Source: Alloalcanivorax marinus (GTDB lineage: Bacteria; Pseudomonadota; Gammaproteobacteria; Pseudomonadales; Alcanivoracaceae). From it: DNA of 64,000 nucleotides. The notes under the pieces were generated by a model. That model did no database searches. It had not been told where the DNA came from and saw only the letters and a program-made list of their open reading frames with translations. This document shows positions 10,996-18,932 of this stretch, piece by piece. Each line of letters opens with the position of its first letter. The stretch's first letter is position 1. Location: NCBI RefSeq assembly GCF_016906305.1, contig NZ_JADDOL010000003.1:124001-188000 (forward strand), given 5' to 3'. Both the position numbers and the translations under genes were made by a program.

Positions 10996-11172
10996 CCTTT
11001 GACGGTAACCAACCGCGAACACGAGTGCCGCAGTCAGCGAGTCGTTCTGGCACGCAATCTGTTGGTAACACTACGTGCTCGAGAACTGGCGCAAGTCGCC
11101 AAAGACATCACCGCCGAAACCGGCTTGGCATATCGCTCGGTCGCACCATCTGAGGCTCGGTTGACGTACTGA
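10996..11172 (+). pseudogene. Fragment resembling a DUF3363 relaxase
   Basis: The open frame encodes LARNLLVTLRARELAQVAK followed by DITAETGLAYRSVA and then a stop. From memory, this resembles part of the DUF3363 region found in VirD2-type relaxases of conjugative elements. There is no upstream start and no catalytic relaxase domain, so this is only a decayed fragment. If correct, it indicates that a conjugative or mobilisable element once occupied this locus beside the guaA duplicate. The remaining sequence from 10853 to 10995 shows nothing recognisable. Confidence 0.45.
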
Positions 11173-11200
11173 CCGCGTAGTGGTCGGAGGTTCGTGTTGG

Positions 11201-11581
11201 CTACATATTTTTTCGGCCGGCCGCGGTGTCGTATTGAAAACGGTTCCCATCTATTATCTCTTGTTGCGCCGTCGCCCACTCAGCCAATCGTCGTACGTTT
11301 TCCGCCAAGGAATGCCCGAGTGGCGTCAGGGAATATTCAACCCGCGGTGGTGTACTTGTATGGACTGTTCGCTCCACTATCCCGTCACGCTCTAAGGTCT
11401 TGAGTGTCCTCGTCAACATCTGTTGTGAGATACCACTCACTTGCCGTGGGATCTCGTTGAAGCGCCGTGGGCCGAGTCGCAGAGCGACTACAACTTGAAT
11501 TGTCCATTTCTCGCCGATCAGGCTGAGAATTTCTTTTACGCCTCTACATTCGTTTTGGGCATTTGGGGGACTCATATTCAT
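11201..11581 (-). CDS. HxlR-family winged-helix regulator
   Basis: The 126-residue protein has the HxlR pattern: CRGVKEILSLIGEKWTIQVV, then RRFNEIPRQVSGISQQMLTRTLKTLERDGIVERTV, then VEYSLTPLGHSL. These correspond to helix one, the recognition helix and the wing. The single N-terminal Cys (Cys12) is the residue that senses thiol or electrophile stress in several family members. It is divergent from the glutathione S-transferase gene 126 bp away and is the natural candidate to regulate it. The start could be ATG 11581 or 11575. Confidence 0.88.
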   Translation of the reverse strand: MNMSPPNAQNECRGVKEILSLIGEKWTIQVVVALRLGPRRFNEIPRQVSGISQQMLTRTLKTLERDGIVERTVHTSTPPRVEYSLTPLGHSLAENVRRLAEWATAQQEIIDGNRFQYDTAAGRKNM

Positions 11582-11706
11582 TTGACCTGCTCCTAAATAT
11601 ATGCTTTGACGAAATATTTTAGGTTACATACGTTGTGGCTTCCAACAAACGAGACTTCCTCCCTGTAAGGAATCGGTGCGGGGAAGTTTGTCATGCGGAT
11701 ACTACT

Positions 11707-12291
11707 ATGATTCTCTACTACTATCCGGGAGCTTGCAGCCTCGCCGATCACATCGCGTTGGTCGAGTCAGGACTTCCCTACAAGCTCATGAGTATCACCC
11801 ATGAGAAAAAGACCGAAGACAGTCGTGACTTTCTGTCGATCAACCCTAAGGGCTACGTGCCGGCACTCGAACTTGATGATGGAGAAGTGCTCACCGAGAA
11901 CCCGGTTATCCTTAACTACATCGCCGAAAAAAGTGGAAAGCTTCTTCCCAAAAAGAGCATCGCAAGATGGCGGTCCTTGGAAGCGACTGCTTTCATGGCG
12001 TCTGAAATCCATGGAAGTTACGCGCCATTTTTTTTGAATTTTCCAGAGACGGAGAAGGAGCGGGCTCGCAAAAAGATCACGAAAGCCTTCTCTCTTTTGG
12101 ATGATCAGATGGGCGACAAAAAATATCTTGTTGGTGAGGATATTACGATCGCCGATTGTTACCTTTTCTGGGTGCTTATGGCGTCTGAAAGAATCGGTCT
12201 TGAGCTGACGGAGCGCCTTCGAAGTTACTATGATGACATGAAACTCCTGCCGTCAGTATCCCGTGCGTTAGCTGAGGAGAACCTGGGTTAA
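11707..12291 (+). CDS. Glutathione S-transferase
   Basis: This 194-residue protein has the N-terminal thioredoxin-fold GST domain (MILYYYPGACSLADHIALVESGLPY) with the PGACSLA active-site segment of beta-class-like GSTs, and the GSH-binding LTENPVILNYIAE stretch around residues 59-71. The C-terminal helical domain contains the conserved GEDITIADCYLFWVL motif. It would conjugate glutathione to electrophiles in the cytoplasm. Paired divergently with an HxlR regulator, it forms a small detoxification unit. Composition is closer to 50% GC than the host average, consistent with the accessory region around it. Confidence 0.92.
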   Translation: MILYYYPGACSLADHIALVESGLPYKLMSITHEKKTEDSRDFLSINPKGYVPALELDDGEVLTENPVILNYIAEKSGKLLPKKSIARWRSLEATAFMASEIHGSYAPFFLNFPETEKERARKKITKAFSLLDDQMGDKKYLVGEDITIADCYLFWVLMASERIGLELTERLRSYYDDMKLLPSVSRALAEENLG

Positions 12292-12363
12292 AAACGCTAC
12301 GGGAATGGATGTTTCCGAAAATCAAAGTTTTGAGAAGAGAGTGGCAGGCCAGGGTTTCTTCCC

Positions 12364-12474
12364 CCTTGTTTTCTCGCTGTCGCAGGAGAATTGCACTTGG
12401 CTCGCGCGGCTGAGCGTCTGCATATTTACCAATCACCGTTGTCGCGTGCCATCAAGGAACTGGGGGAAGACTAA
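12364..12474 (+). pseudogene. LysR-family regulator remnant (HTH fragment)
   Basis: The frame reads CFLAVAGELHLARAAERLH then IYQSPLSRAIKELGED and stops. This is the N-terminal helix-turn-helix of a LysR regulator, normally followed by about 250 more residues that are absent. The usual start region is also missing, so only about 36 residues survive. It lies between the GST gene and a RhuM fragment, in a stretch of decayed accessory DNA (12292-12698) with no intact gene. The direct repeat GTTGCGCAA at 12549-12557 and 12565-12573 also lies in this stretch. Confidence 0.7.
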
Positions 12475-12652
12475 GGCTTGCTCTTCAGGGTGTAGTCCCT
12501 GTGCCCTTTGCGGACTGTCAGTTTGCGCTGTTTCATGGTCTTGCTCCTGTTGCGCAATTTCCGGGTTGCGCAAATAGGGCGGCCGGAAGGCTGGAAACAG
12601 CAACAGGTGCTGTTCCGACGATTTCTTGCAAGCAGGTGTACCTCCGCACGCT

Positions 12653-12674
12653 GTACTGTCATTATGGACAGTAC
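12653..12674. promoter_or_regulatory. Perfect inverted repeat upstream of the RhuM remnant
   Basis: GTACTGTC (12653-12660) and GACAGTAC (12667-12674) form an 8-bp perfect inverted repeat with a 6-base spacer, ending 24 bp before the GTG of the RhuM fragment. The geometry fits an operator of a dimeric regulator. The cognate regulator is not identifiable. Confidence 0.4.
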
Positions 12675-12698
12675 CGATAATTACAATAAAGAGGTTGA

Positions 12699-12944
12699 GT
12701 GAGTGACATCGTCATTTTCGAGGAGGACGTCGGGCCGGTGGAGGTTCGCCTGGAGGGCGAGACCCTGTGGGCGACGCAAGGCCAGATGGCCGAGCTTTTT
12801 GATACCTCCACGGACAACATCGGCCTGCACCTTAGGAACGTCTACGCGGAGGCCGAGTTGGACGAGGCGGCAACTACCGAGGATTTCTCGGTAGTTCGTC
12901 AGGAGGGCAAGCGCCAGGTCCGGCGGCGGCTCAAGCACTATTAG
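12699..12944 (+). pseudogene. RhuM-family protein, truncated after N-terminal domain
   Basis: The 81 codons encode VEVRLEGETLWATQGQMAEL, FDTSTDNIGLHLRNVYAE and the tail EGKRQVRRRLKHY. This closely follows the N-terminus of the virulence-associated RhuM family, whose members run to roughly 300 residues with LKHYNLDAIISVGYR next. Here a stop follows LKHY and unrelated sequence begins. A good ribosome site (AAAGAGG) precedes the GTG start, so the fragment may still be expressed. It is the last remnant before the host catabolic cluster. Confidence 0.75.
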
Positions 12945-12974
12945 GGCGGAGTAAGTCCCGTATACCGGCCCGGC

Positions 12975-14009
12975 TCAGGGCTCCTCAACCATAAACACCC
13001 CTTTCCCCGGTGACGGCGGCCCTTTGGGATCGTTGAACGTATCCGGCAGCGCATCAAGCGGCTGCCGATCGCTGACGATGGAGGGTATGTCGGGATCGGC
13101 GAACACCTTGGCCAAATACGCCAGCCGTTCGGCGTTTTCCTGGAACAGGACCCAGCGATAACGGATGCCCGCCCGGCGGGCCGCGAGGCGTTTTTTGGCA
13201 TAGATCCCGCCGCTGGTGGCCAGGCCGCCCACCACGCCCTTGTCGGTGACCGAGCTGAGCACCGGATTGGTGGTGTTGACGTAGGCGCGGCCGGGGGTGT
13301 CGCGGCGGCGCAGGAGGTCCAGCAGCGGGTCTTGCCGGTGGTTATCGCCGGGGGCGGCGAAGTTGAGGATGATGTCCGCGTCGATGGCGGCCATGGCCGC
13401 CGGGTCGCGGTAGTCCACGGTCTGGTCGGCGCCCAGGCGCCGTACCCAGTCCTGGTTGCGTTGGGAGGCCACGGCGGTGATGGTGGCGCCCCAGCGCCGG
13501 GCCAGCACCAGGGCGATGGAGCCCACGCCGCCGCTGGCGCCGTTGATGCACAGTTGCTTGCCCCGGGCGTTGTCGGCGGAGAGGCCGGCGGCGGCCAGGG
13601 CTTGCAGGGCGGTGAGCCCGGCGTAGCCCAGGCCGGCCGCGGTGGCGTCGCCGAGGGTGTCGGCGATGGGCGCCACGCATTTCCGTGGCAGATTAAAGAC
13701 CGCCGCATAGGTGCCGCCGGTGCGCGGTGAGGCCGCCACCAGCACGCGCTGGCCGGGCCGCAAGTCGGTGACGCCCTTGCCCACCTCGACCACCCGGGCC
13801 ACCGCGTCCCGGCCCGGGATCAGCGGCCCCTGCCGTTTGCGGTCCAGCAGCGGGGCGCCATAGCCCTGGGCCACCAGCGGGTCGATGGGGTTGATGGAGG
13901 TGCCGATCAGTTCCAGCTGTACCTGATCGTTGCCGGGCGGCGGCGGCGCCGGCACCTCGGTGGGGCGCAGCGTGCCGGTGTGCGAGTCAGCGATGATAAA
14001 AGCCTTCAC
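12975..14009 (-). CDS. MDR-superfamily NADPH:quinone reductase-like oxidoreductase
   Basis: This 344-residue zinc-independent medium-chain dehydrogenase has the N-terminal GroES-like fold with TSINPIDPLVAQGYG and IPGRDAVARVVEVG. Its Rossmann domain has the nucleotide-binding INGASGGVGSIALVLAR. No structural-zinc cysteine cluster is visible. The start is GTG 14009 because AAAGGAGA lies just upstream. It is the last gene of a leftward four-gene unit with FAH, VOC and PhyH genes and presumably reduces an enone or quinone intermediate of that pathway. The last residues (GVFMVEEP) are close to the RhuM remnant. Confidence 0.85.
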   Translation of the reverse strand: MKAFIIADSHTGTLRPTEVPAPPPPGNDQVQLELIGTSINPIDPLVAQGYGAPLLDRKRQGPLIPGRDAVARVVEVGKGVTDLRPGQRVLVAASPRTGGTYAAVFNLPRKCVAPIADTLGDATAAGLGYAGLTALQALAAAGLSADNARGKQLCINGASGGVGSIALVLARRWGATITAVASQRNQDWVRRLGADQTVDYRDPAAMAAIDADIILNFAAPGDNHRQDPLLDLLRRRDTPGRAYVNTTNPVLSSVTDKGVVGGLATSGGIYAKKRLAARRAGIRYRWVLFQENAERLAYLAKVFADPDIPSIVSDRQPLDALPDTFNDPKGPPSPGKGVFMVEEP

Positions 14010-14075
14010 CTTGTCTCCTTTCACTTTGTGTCCGTGCGGTCGCCGCGTTCCGAGGTGGCTTTGGGCGGGGCTCGC

Positions 14076-15032
14076 TCAGGCCCCGGCTTTAACAGTATGA
14101 CGTTGCTTGCCCAGGTTCAGCACCTGGTCGCGGCTGGTGATGGTGGATTCCACCACATCCCCGGCCTTCAGGTATTGGCGCCGGCGCTTTTGGGACTTGA
14201 TAAAAAGCTGCCATTTTTTTGACTCGGGCAGCAAGGCGGCCACCTTGGTCACCGCCGGGCTGGGCAGGCCCAGGGCGCAGCCGGCGGGGGTGCCGGTCAT
14301 CAGCACGTCGCCGGGGGCGAAGTCGTGAATCAGGGCATACTCGCTGAGGGTTTCGGCGGGCTTGAACACCAGGTTCGCGGCGCTGTCCTGCTGCCGGGTT
14401 TCGCCGTTTACCGTCAGTTGCAGCTGCATCTCGCCCAGGTAGTGCATCTCGCTTTTTTCCAGCAGGCACAGCACCGGGCCCAGCGGGCAGAAGGTGCGGT
14501 AACTCTTGCCCTTGTGGAACTGCATCTGGGGAATCTGCACGTCCCGGGCGGACACGTCGTTGCCAATGCAAATGCCCGCCACGAACTCGTGCAGGTTGGC
14601 GGCGGTCACCTCCACCGGCCCGTCGGTTTTCTTGCCCAGCACCAGGGTCAGCTCGATCTCGTAATCCAGCAGCTGCACGTGGGCGGGTTTGACGATCTCG
14701 CCGCCGGGGCCGGTGATCGACCCGGAGGATTTGGTGAAGAACATATTGAAGCTTTTGTCGTCCGGGTTCATGCCGGAGTCGATCATGTGCTGGCGGTAAT
14801 TGGCGCCCTGGCAGAGCACCTTGGCGTCCTTGGTGATCGGCGATAGAAGCGTGACGTCTTCCAGTGCCAGCCCGGCGCTATCGCCGGCGGCCGCCCGGAT
14901 GGCCTCGTGGCCTTGTTCGATCAGCGCGGCGGTGGTGGTGCAGGGCAGATCCAGCGGCTTGATAGTTGAGCCTTCCAGCAGGCCCCAACGGGGCTGGTCC
15001 TGGTGTTGGAAGCGGACAAGATGCAGTGCCAT
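14076..15032 (-). CDS. Fumarylacetoacetate hydrolase-family protein
   Basis: The 318-residue protein has the FAH core: LCQGANYRQHMID, the metal-binding acidic pair in LLDYEIELTLVLGKK, and IGNDVSARDVQ with its metal-ligand Asp. The signature PGDVLMTGTPAGCALG follows. Family members hydrolyse C-C bonds of beta-diketo acids or decarboxylate/hydrate meta-cleavage products. It follows the VOC dioxygenase-like gene by 14 bp in the same direction, and together they resemble a ring-cleavage then hydrolysis pair. The exact substrate cannot be assigned. Confidence 0.92.
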   Translation of the reverse strand: MALHLVRFQHQDQPRWGLLEGSTIKPLDLPCTTTAALIEQGHEAIRAAAGDSAGLALEDVTLLSPITKDAKVLCQGANYRQHMIDSGMNPDDKSFNMFFTKSSGSITGPGGEIVKPAHVQLLDYEIELTLVLGKKTDGPVEVTAANLHEFVAGICIGNDVSARDVQIPQMQFHKGKSYRTFCPLGPVLCLLEKSEMHYLGEMQLQLTVNGETRQQDSAANLVFKPAETLSEYALIHDFAPGDVLMTGTPAGCALGLPSPAVTKVAALLPESKKWQLFIKSQKRRRQYLKAGDVVESTITSRDQVLNLGKQRHTVKAGA

Positions 15033-15046
15033 ATTCTTTTCTCCTA

Positions 15047-16120
15047 TCAGCCAAATATCTTGGCGAGGGTGATCAGTTTTTTCACCGACAGGTCCGGGCT
15101 GCGGCGCAGATTGCGCGTCAGCTCACGGAGTGCCGCCGGCGTCAGTTTGGGTTTGGTGAAGCTGGCCGGCATCGGCTGGCCCCACTGGGACATGGCCTCC
15201 CGGCTCACCGGATGCACGCCCATGGGCCGCTCGGCGGTGAACACATCGCCATCGCAATAGTGCTCATGCTTGGCCGCCCAGGGGTCTTCCCAGTAATCGA
15301 AAATCTGGCTGCCGAGCACGTGCCGGCCAATGCCCCAGGCGTGGGTCCAGCCGGCGGCCTTGAGCACCCGCTGGCCCATGCCCACCGCGTCGGTATCGAT
15401 CACCTCGTAGGCGCTGTGGCTGTACAGCGGCATGAAACCCTGGGCCATGGCGAGGGTGTGGTGATCCGCCGGGGTGTCGCCCAGATCCAGACGCAGGAAC
15501 ACCACCGCCGGCGAGCCGTCGGGCAGCACCTGCACGTCACTGGGAATCAGCCCGAAGTGTTGCGTGTACCAGCCGCAGGTGGCCTGAAAATCCGCCACCT
15601 CCAGCACCACATGGCCGAGACGCACCACCTCCGGCGGCGCCACCGGCGGGCGCTGGGTGTCGTTCACCCGGGGCAGGTGCTCCGGGACGTTGATCGGCAG
15701 CGCCGCCCGGTGGGGCAGGGGCTCGGCCGGCGTTTGCCCGTGGATCGCCTCCACCATGAAGCCGGACGGGTCGGTGAGCCGCACCCGCTCGCCGCCGCCC
15801 GGGTAGTCCACCGGTTCAATCGCCGACGCGTCGGGCAGCCGGCTCAGCCGATCGAGGTCCTCGCGGGCGCCCACCTCGAACCCGATGCCGATAAAGCCCG
15901 CGTCGTCCCCTTTGGTCACCCGGTAGCAGAACGGCTCCGGGCCGGCGCCACGCAGGTGGAGCGCGTCCGCAGAGCGCGACACCGTGTGCAGCCCAAAGTC
16001 GTTCAGGAAGCGCTCGGCCTTCTCCAGATCGGGCCGCTCGAACAGCAGGTAGGCCAGTTTGCGGGCCTTTACCGTGGGCGCCGGATGCCGGGCCGGTTGC
16101 GGAGTGGTCAGTTCGGCCAT
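15047..16120 (-). CDS. Two-domain VOC-family protein (extradiol dioxygenase-like)
   Basis: This 357-residue protein has two vicinal-oxygen-chelate modules: residues about 18-125 (KARKLAYLLFERPDLEKAERFLNDFGL) and about 165-290 (VRLGHVVLEVADFQATCGWYTQHFGL, GFMPLYSHSAYEV, HVLGSQIFDYWEDP). The second contains His, His and Glu candidates for an Fe(II) site, as in type I extradiol dioxygenases. It probably cleaves a dihydroxylated ring. It lies 5 bp from the PhyH gene and 14 bp from the FAH gene, so a single transcript is likely. A C-terminal extension of about 60 residues is unassigned. Confidence 0.82.
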   Translation of the reverse strand: MAELTTPQPARHPAPTVKARKLAYLLFERPDLEKAERFLNDFGLHTVSRSADALHLRGAGPEPFCYRVTKGDDAGFIGIGFEVGAREDLDRLSRLPDASAIEPVDYPGGGERVRLTDPSGFMVEAIHGQTPAEPLPHRAALPINVPEHLPRVNDTQRPPVAPPEVVRLGHVVLEVADFQATCGWYTQHFGLIPSDVQVLPDGSPAVVFLRLDLGDTPADHHTLAMAQGFMPLYSHSAYEVIDTDAVGMGQRVLKAAGWTHAWGIGRHVLGSQIFDYWEDPWAAKHEHYCDGDVFTAERPMGVHPVSREAMSQWGQPMPASFTKPKLTPAALRELTRNLRRSPDLSVKKLITLAKIFG

Positions 16121-16125
16121 GGGGC

Positions 16126-17091
16126 TTACCTCGTCCAGGTTTGTTTCGGCGTGGGCGTGCGTTTGGCGCGCAGGGTCTGGCGCGCGGCGGCCATCGCATT
16201 GTGCCAGCCCGAGGCCAGCAGCTTGCCGGCGTCGGCCCGTTCCGCCTGCAGCCGGGCGGCGCGCTCCTTGGGCACCTGCTCCGGCAGAATGCGTGGGAAG
16301 GCGGCGCCGCGAAGCGGCCCATCGGGTACGGAATCGTGTTTGTAATGAATCGGCATCCGTTTGCTCGACGGCGCATAGACCACGTCATCGCCGGTCCAGC
16401 GCAGCGCCAGCGCGCGCCGCCGGCGGGTGCGTGAGGCATTGCCGTAGGAGCCGTGCAGGGTCAGCGGATGGAAGGCGAGAATGTCCCCCGGCTCCATGTC
16501 CCAGTCGATCAGGTCGTACTGGTCCGGGTTGGCGTTGATGTCGGGGATGTCTTCCATGTCCTCATCGATGATGCTGGCCACGTAGTCCGGCGAAATGGCT
16601 TTAAAGCGCTGCGGCCAGCGGTGGGAGCCGCGCACGTAGAGCAGGCCGCTGTTGTCCCGGTTCACCGGGTCGCAGGGAATCCAGAACGAACAGATCTGCT
16701 CGCCACGAATCGGCCAGAAGCTAAGGTCCTGGTGCCAGGGCGTGGGCGCGTCGGTGCCCGGCTCCTTGACGAACATCTGGTCGTAGAAAAAGCGCACTTC
16801 CTCGGCGCCCATCAGCTGCCGGGCCAGGTGCGCGCAGGGGCTGTAATAGATCAGGTCGCGCAGAATATCGATGCGCTTCCACAGGAAGATGTCCATCTGG
16901 TAGCCCTCGACCTTGCGCGACATAAACCGGCCCAGCAGGGAGCTTTCCCGGCGGGCCTGCTCGATGCCGGCCTCCACCATGGCCATCCAGTTCGGCTCGA
17001 GAACCTGCTTGAGCATGATGACGCCGTCCTCCTGAAACGCCCGGATCTCCTCCGCCGTCAGGTCGCGTTGGGGCTGGGCCGCGAAGGTCAT
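16126..17091 (-). CDS. Phytanoyl-CoA dioxygenase-family Fe(II)/2-oxoglutarate oxygenase
   Basis: The 321-residue protein carries the 2-His-1-Asp facial triad: His120 and Asp122 in PTPWHQDLSFWP and His213 in LTLHGSYGNAS, followed by an Arg-rich segment (221-226) that would bind 2-oxoglutarate. Family members hydroxylate acyl-CoAs or small molecules in the cytoplasm. The start at 17091 is chosen because AGAGGT lies upstream, and an alternative ATG at 17115 has no such site. It is first in a leftward unit and divergent from the flavin monooxygenase, with a palindrome in between that is probably the operator of the TetR protein at 18933. Confidence 0.9.
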   Translation of the reverse strand: MTFAAQPQRDLTAEEIRAFQEDGVIMLKQVLEPNWMAMVEAGIEQARRESSLLGRFMSRKVEGYQMDIFLWKRIDILRDLIYYSPCAHLARQLMGAEEVRFFYDQMFVKEPGTDAPTPWHQDLSFWPIRGEQICSFWIPCDPVNRDNSGLLYVRGSHRWPQRFKAISPDYVASIIDEDMEDIPDINANPDQYDLIDWDMEPGDILAFHPLTLHGSYGNASRTRRRRALALRWTGDDVVYAPSSKRMPIHYKHDSVPDGPLRGAAFPRILPEQVPKERAARLQAERADAGKLLASGWHNAMAAARQTLRAKRTPTPKQTWTR

Positions 17092-17156
17092 GGGCACCTC
17101 TTTCGTTGTTGTCATTGATGGCCGGCGCCTTGCCGGCTCGAATAATTGAGATTAGA

Positions 17157-17168
17157 TTCAATATTGAA
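17157..17168. promoter_or_regulatory. Probable TetR operator in the divergent promoter
   Basis: TTCAATATTGAA is a perfect 12-bp palindrome in the AT-rich gap between the divergent PhyH and flavin monooxygenase genes. The core TCAATATTGA recurs as CTCAATATTGAG at 18872-18883 just before the TetR gene. Recurrence at the two promoters that such a regulator would control supports operator function. Confidence 0.6.
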
Positions 17169-17260
17169 ATAGATGTCAATAAAAGATACAAAGACCGCTT
17201 TCAGGGTGGATCACCGGCCAGGCCGGGGCGCCCGTCTTCTTGCGAATGGGTGACAAGGCG

Positions 17261-18850
17261 ATGACGAACAACAAAGAGGCTCTGCCCCGGAGCACCGACG
17301 TGCTGGTGATCGGCTATGGCCCGGTGGGCGCTGCGCTGTGCGCGCTGCTGGGCCGCTACGGGGTGACCACCCTGGTGGTGGACAAGGTGGCGGAGGTGAT
17401 GCTGGCGCCCCGGGCCATCGCCCTGGACAACGAGGCCCTGCGCGTCCTGCAAATGGCCGGGCTGGGCGAAGGCGCCTTCGACCGCATCGCCATCCCGGAA
17501 GTGAAGATGCACTGCCGCTACCTGGGCGAGTTCGGCCGCGCCAACACCGCCGGCACCCTCGACGGCCACCCCAAGCTGGTGACCTTCTACCAGCCGGACC
17601 TGGAGCGCGCCCTGCGCGGGCAGGTGGGCGCTTATCCCTGCGTGAGTTTCCGGGACGGCTATGAGCTGGTGGATCTGAGCCAGTCCGACACCGGTGTGAC
17701 GGCCCACCTCAAGGACCGCGACGGCCACCGCCACGAAGTCAGCGCGCGCTACCTGGTGGGCGCGGACGGCGCCAGCTCCACCGTACGCGGCCTGATCGGC
17801 CAGGCCTTTCAGGGCGAGACCTACCCGGAAGACTGGCTGATCGTCGACGCCAAGGCCCGCGAGGGCAAAGCCATCGACCACGTGGAATTTCTCTGCGACA
17901 CCGCCCGGCCCACCCCGCACATGCCCGCCCCCGGCGGCCGCGAACGCTGGGAATTCATGCTCCAGCCCGGCGAAACCCACGAAGAGATGGAAAGCCCGGA
18001 AAAAGTCGCCGAACTGCTGGCCCCCTGGATCGCCCCGGAAGACCTGGTGGTGGAGCGCAAGGCGGTGTACCGCTTCCACGCCCGCTGCTGCGGCGCCTTC
18101 CAGCAGGGCCGGGTGTTTCTCGTCGGCGACGCCGCCCACATTACCCCGCCCTTCGTCGGCCAGGGCCTGGTGGCCGGCCTGCGGGACGTGGCCAACCTGG
18201 GCTGGAAACTGGCCTGGGTGGTCAAAGGCCGGGCCGCCCCGGCCCTGCTCGACAGCTACGACCAGGAGCGCCGCCCCCACGCCAAGAAAATGATCGGCCT
18301 GGCCAAGCTGATGGGCAGCCTGGTCATGCCCCGCAGCCGCTTCAAGGCCATCACCGTGCACGGCGCCATGCGCCTGGGCCGCCTGGTGCCGCCTCTGCGC
18401 CGCCAGCTCGAGGAGCTGGAAATCAAACCCGCCAACCGCTGCACCGACGGCTTCCTGATCCCGGGCCGCCCGCGCAAGGGCATCACCCGCGGCGCCCAAC
18501 TGGCCCAGGGCCTGGTCCGCCATGACGGCCAGATCCAGCCCAGCGACGACGTACTCGGCGACCACCTCACCCTGATCGGCTTCGGCGTGGACCCCCGCGA
18601 AGCCCTGGACGAGGCCACCCGCGCCCGCTGGGAAGACCACGGCGGCGCCTTCCTGCAGATCGGCCTGCGCGGCCAGCACCCGGCCACCGACACCCCCTTC
18701 GCCGAGGACCTCTCCGGCTGCCTCGCCAACGGCCCCTCCCGGGGCACCCTGGTGGTCTGCCGCCCGGACCGCGTCATCCTCCACGACGGCCCGGCCCATG
18801 ACGCGGAGCGCATCGTCGAGGACTGTTTAGTGGCGCTCACGGCGGCCTAA
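17261..18850 (+). CDS. FAD-dependent aromatic monooxygenase (MhpA/PheA-like)
   Basis: The 529-residue protein is a class A flavoprotein monooxygenase. The FAD-binding GYGPVGAALCALLGRYG lies near the N-terminus, the DG-type motif is YLVGADGASSTVR, and the GD motif is VFLVGDAAHITPPFVGQG. The C-terminal extension of about 150 residues is typical of the 3-(3-hydroxyphenyl)propionate hydroxylase group. It would ortho-hydroxylate a phenolic compound with NAD(P)H and O2, supplying a catechol for the divergent VOC dioxygenase-like enzyme. The ATG at 17261 follows an AAGG. In-frame TTG 17240 and ATG 17246 are alternatives. The TetR gene follows by 82 bp. Confidence 0.9.
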   Translation: MTNNKEALPRSTDVLVIGYGPVGAALCALLGRYGVTTLVVDKVAEVMLAPRAIALDNEALRVLQMAGLGEGAFDRIAIPEVKMHCRYLGEFGRANTAGTLDGHPKLVTFYQPDLERALRGQVGAYPCVSFRDGYELVDLSQSDTGVTAHLKDRDGHRHEVSARYLVGADGASSTVRGLIGQAFQGETYPEDWLIVDAKAREGKAIDHVEFLCDTARPTPHMPAPGGRERWEFMLQPGETHEEMESPEKVAELLAPWIAPEDLVVERKAVYRFHARCCGAFQQGRVFLVGDAAHITPPFVGQGLVAGLRDVANLGWKLAWVVKGRAAPALLDSYDQERRPHAKKMIGLAKLMGSLVMPRSRFKAITVHGAMRLGRLVPPLRRQLEELEIKPANRCTDGFLIPGRPRKGITRGAQLAQGLVRHDGQIQPSDDVLGDHLTLIGFGVDPREALDEATRARWEDHGGAFLQIGLRGQHPATDTPFAEDLSGCLANGPSRGTLVVCRPDRVILHDGPAHDAERIVEDCLVALTAA

Positions 18851-18871
18851 GGAGACTTATGATGAAGGACT

Positions 18872-18883
18872 CTCAATATTGAG
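18872..18883. promoter_or_regulatory. Probable TetR auto-operator
   Basis: CTCAATATTGAG is a perfect 12-bp palindrome 50 bp before the TetR start codon. It shares the core TCAATATTGA with the palindrome at 17157-17168, which supports autoregulation by the TetR protein. Confidence 0.6.
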
Positions 18884-18932
18884 CTTTTCCCAGTATCATG
18901 ACGCCACCCAAGCCCACGGTTGGAACGGTCTC

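Noticed and set aside
12471-12533. Minus-strand 21-codon frame (MKQRKLTVRKGHRDYTLKSKP) that might be a SymE-like start
   Set aside because: Too short, no ribosome site that decides it, and no downstream SymE core; probably chance in decayed DNA.
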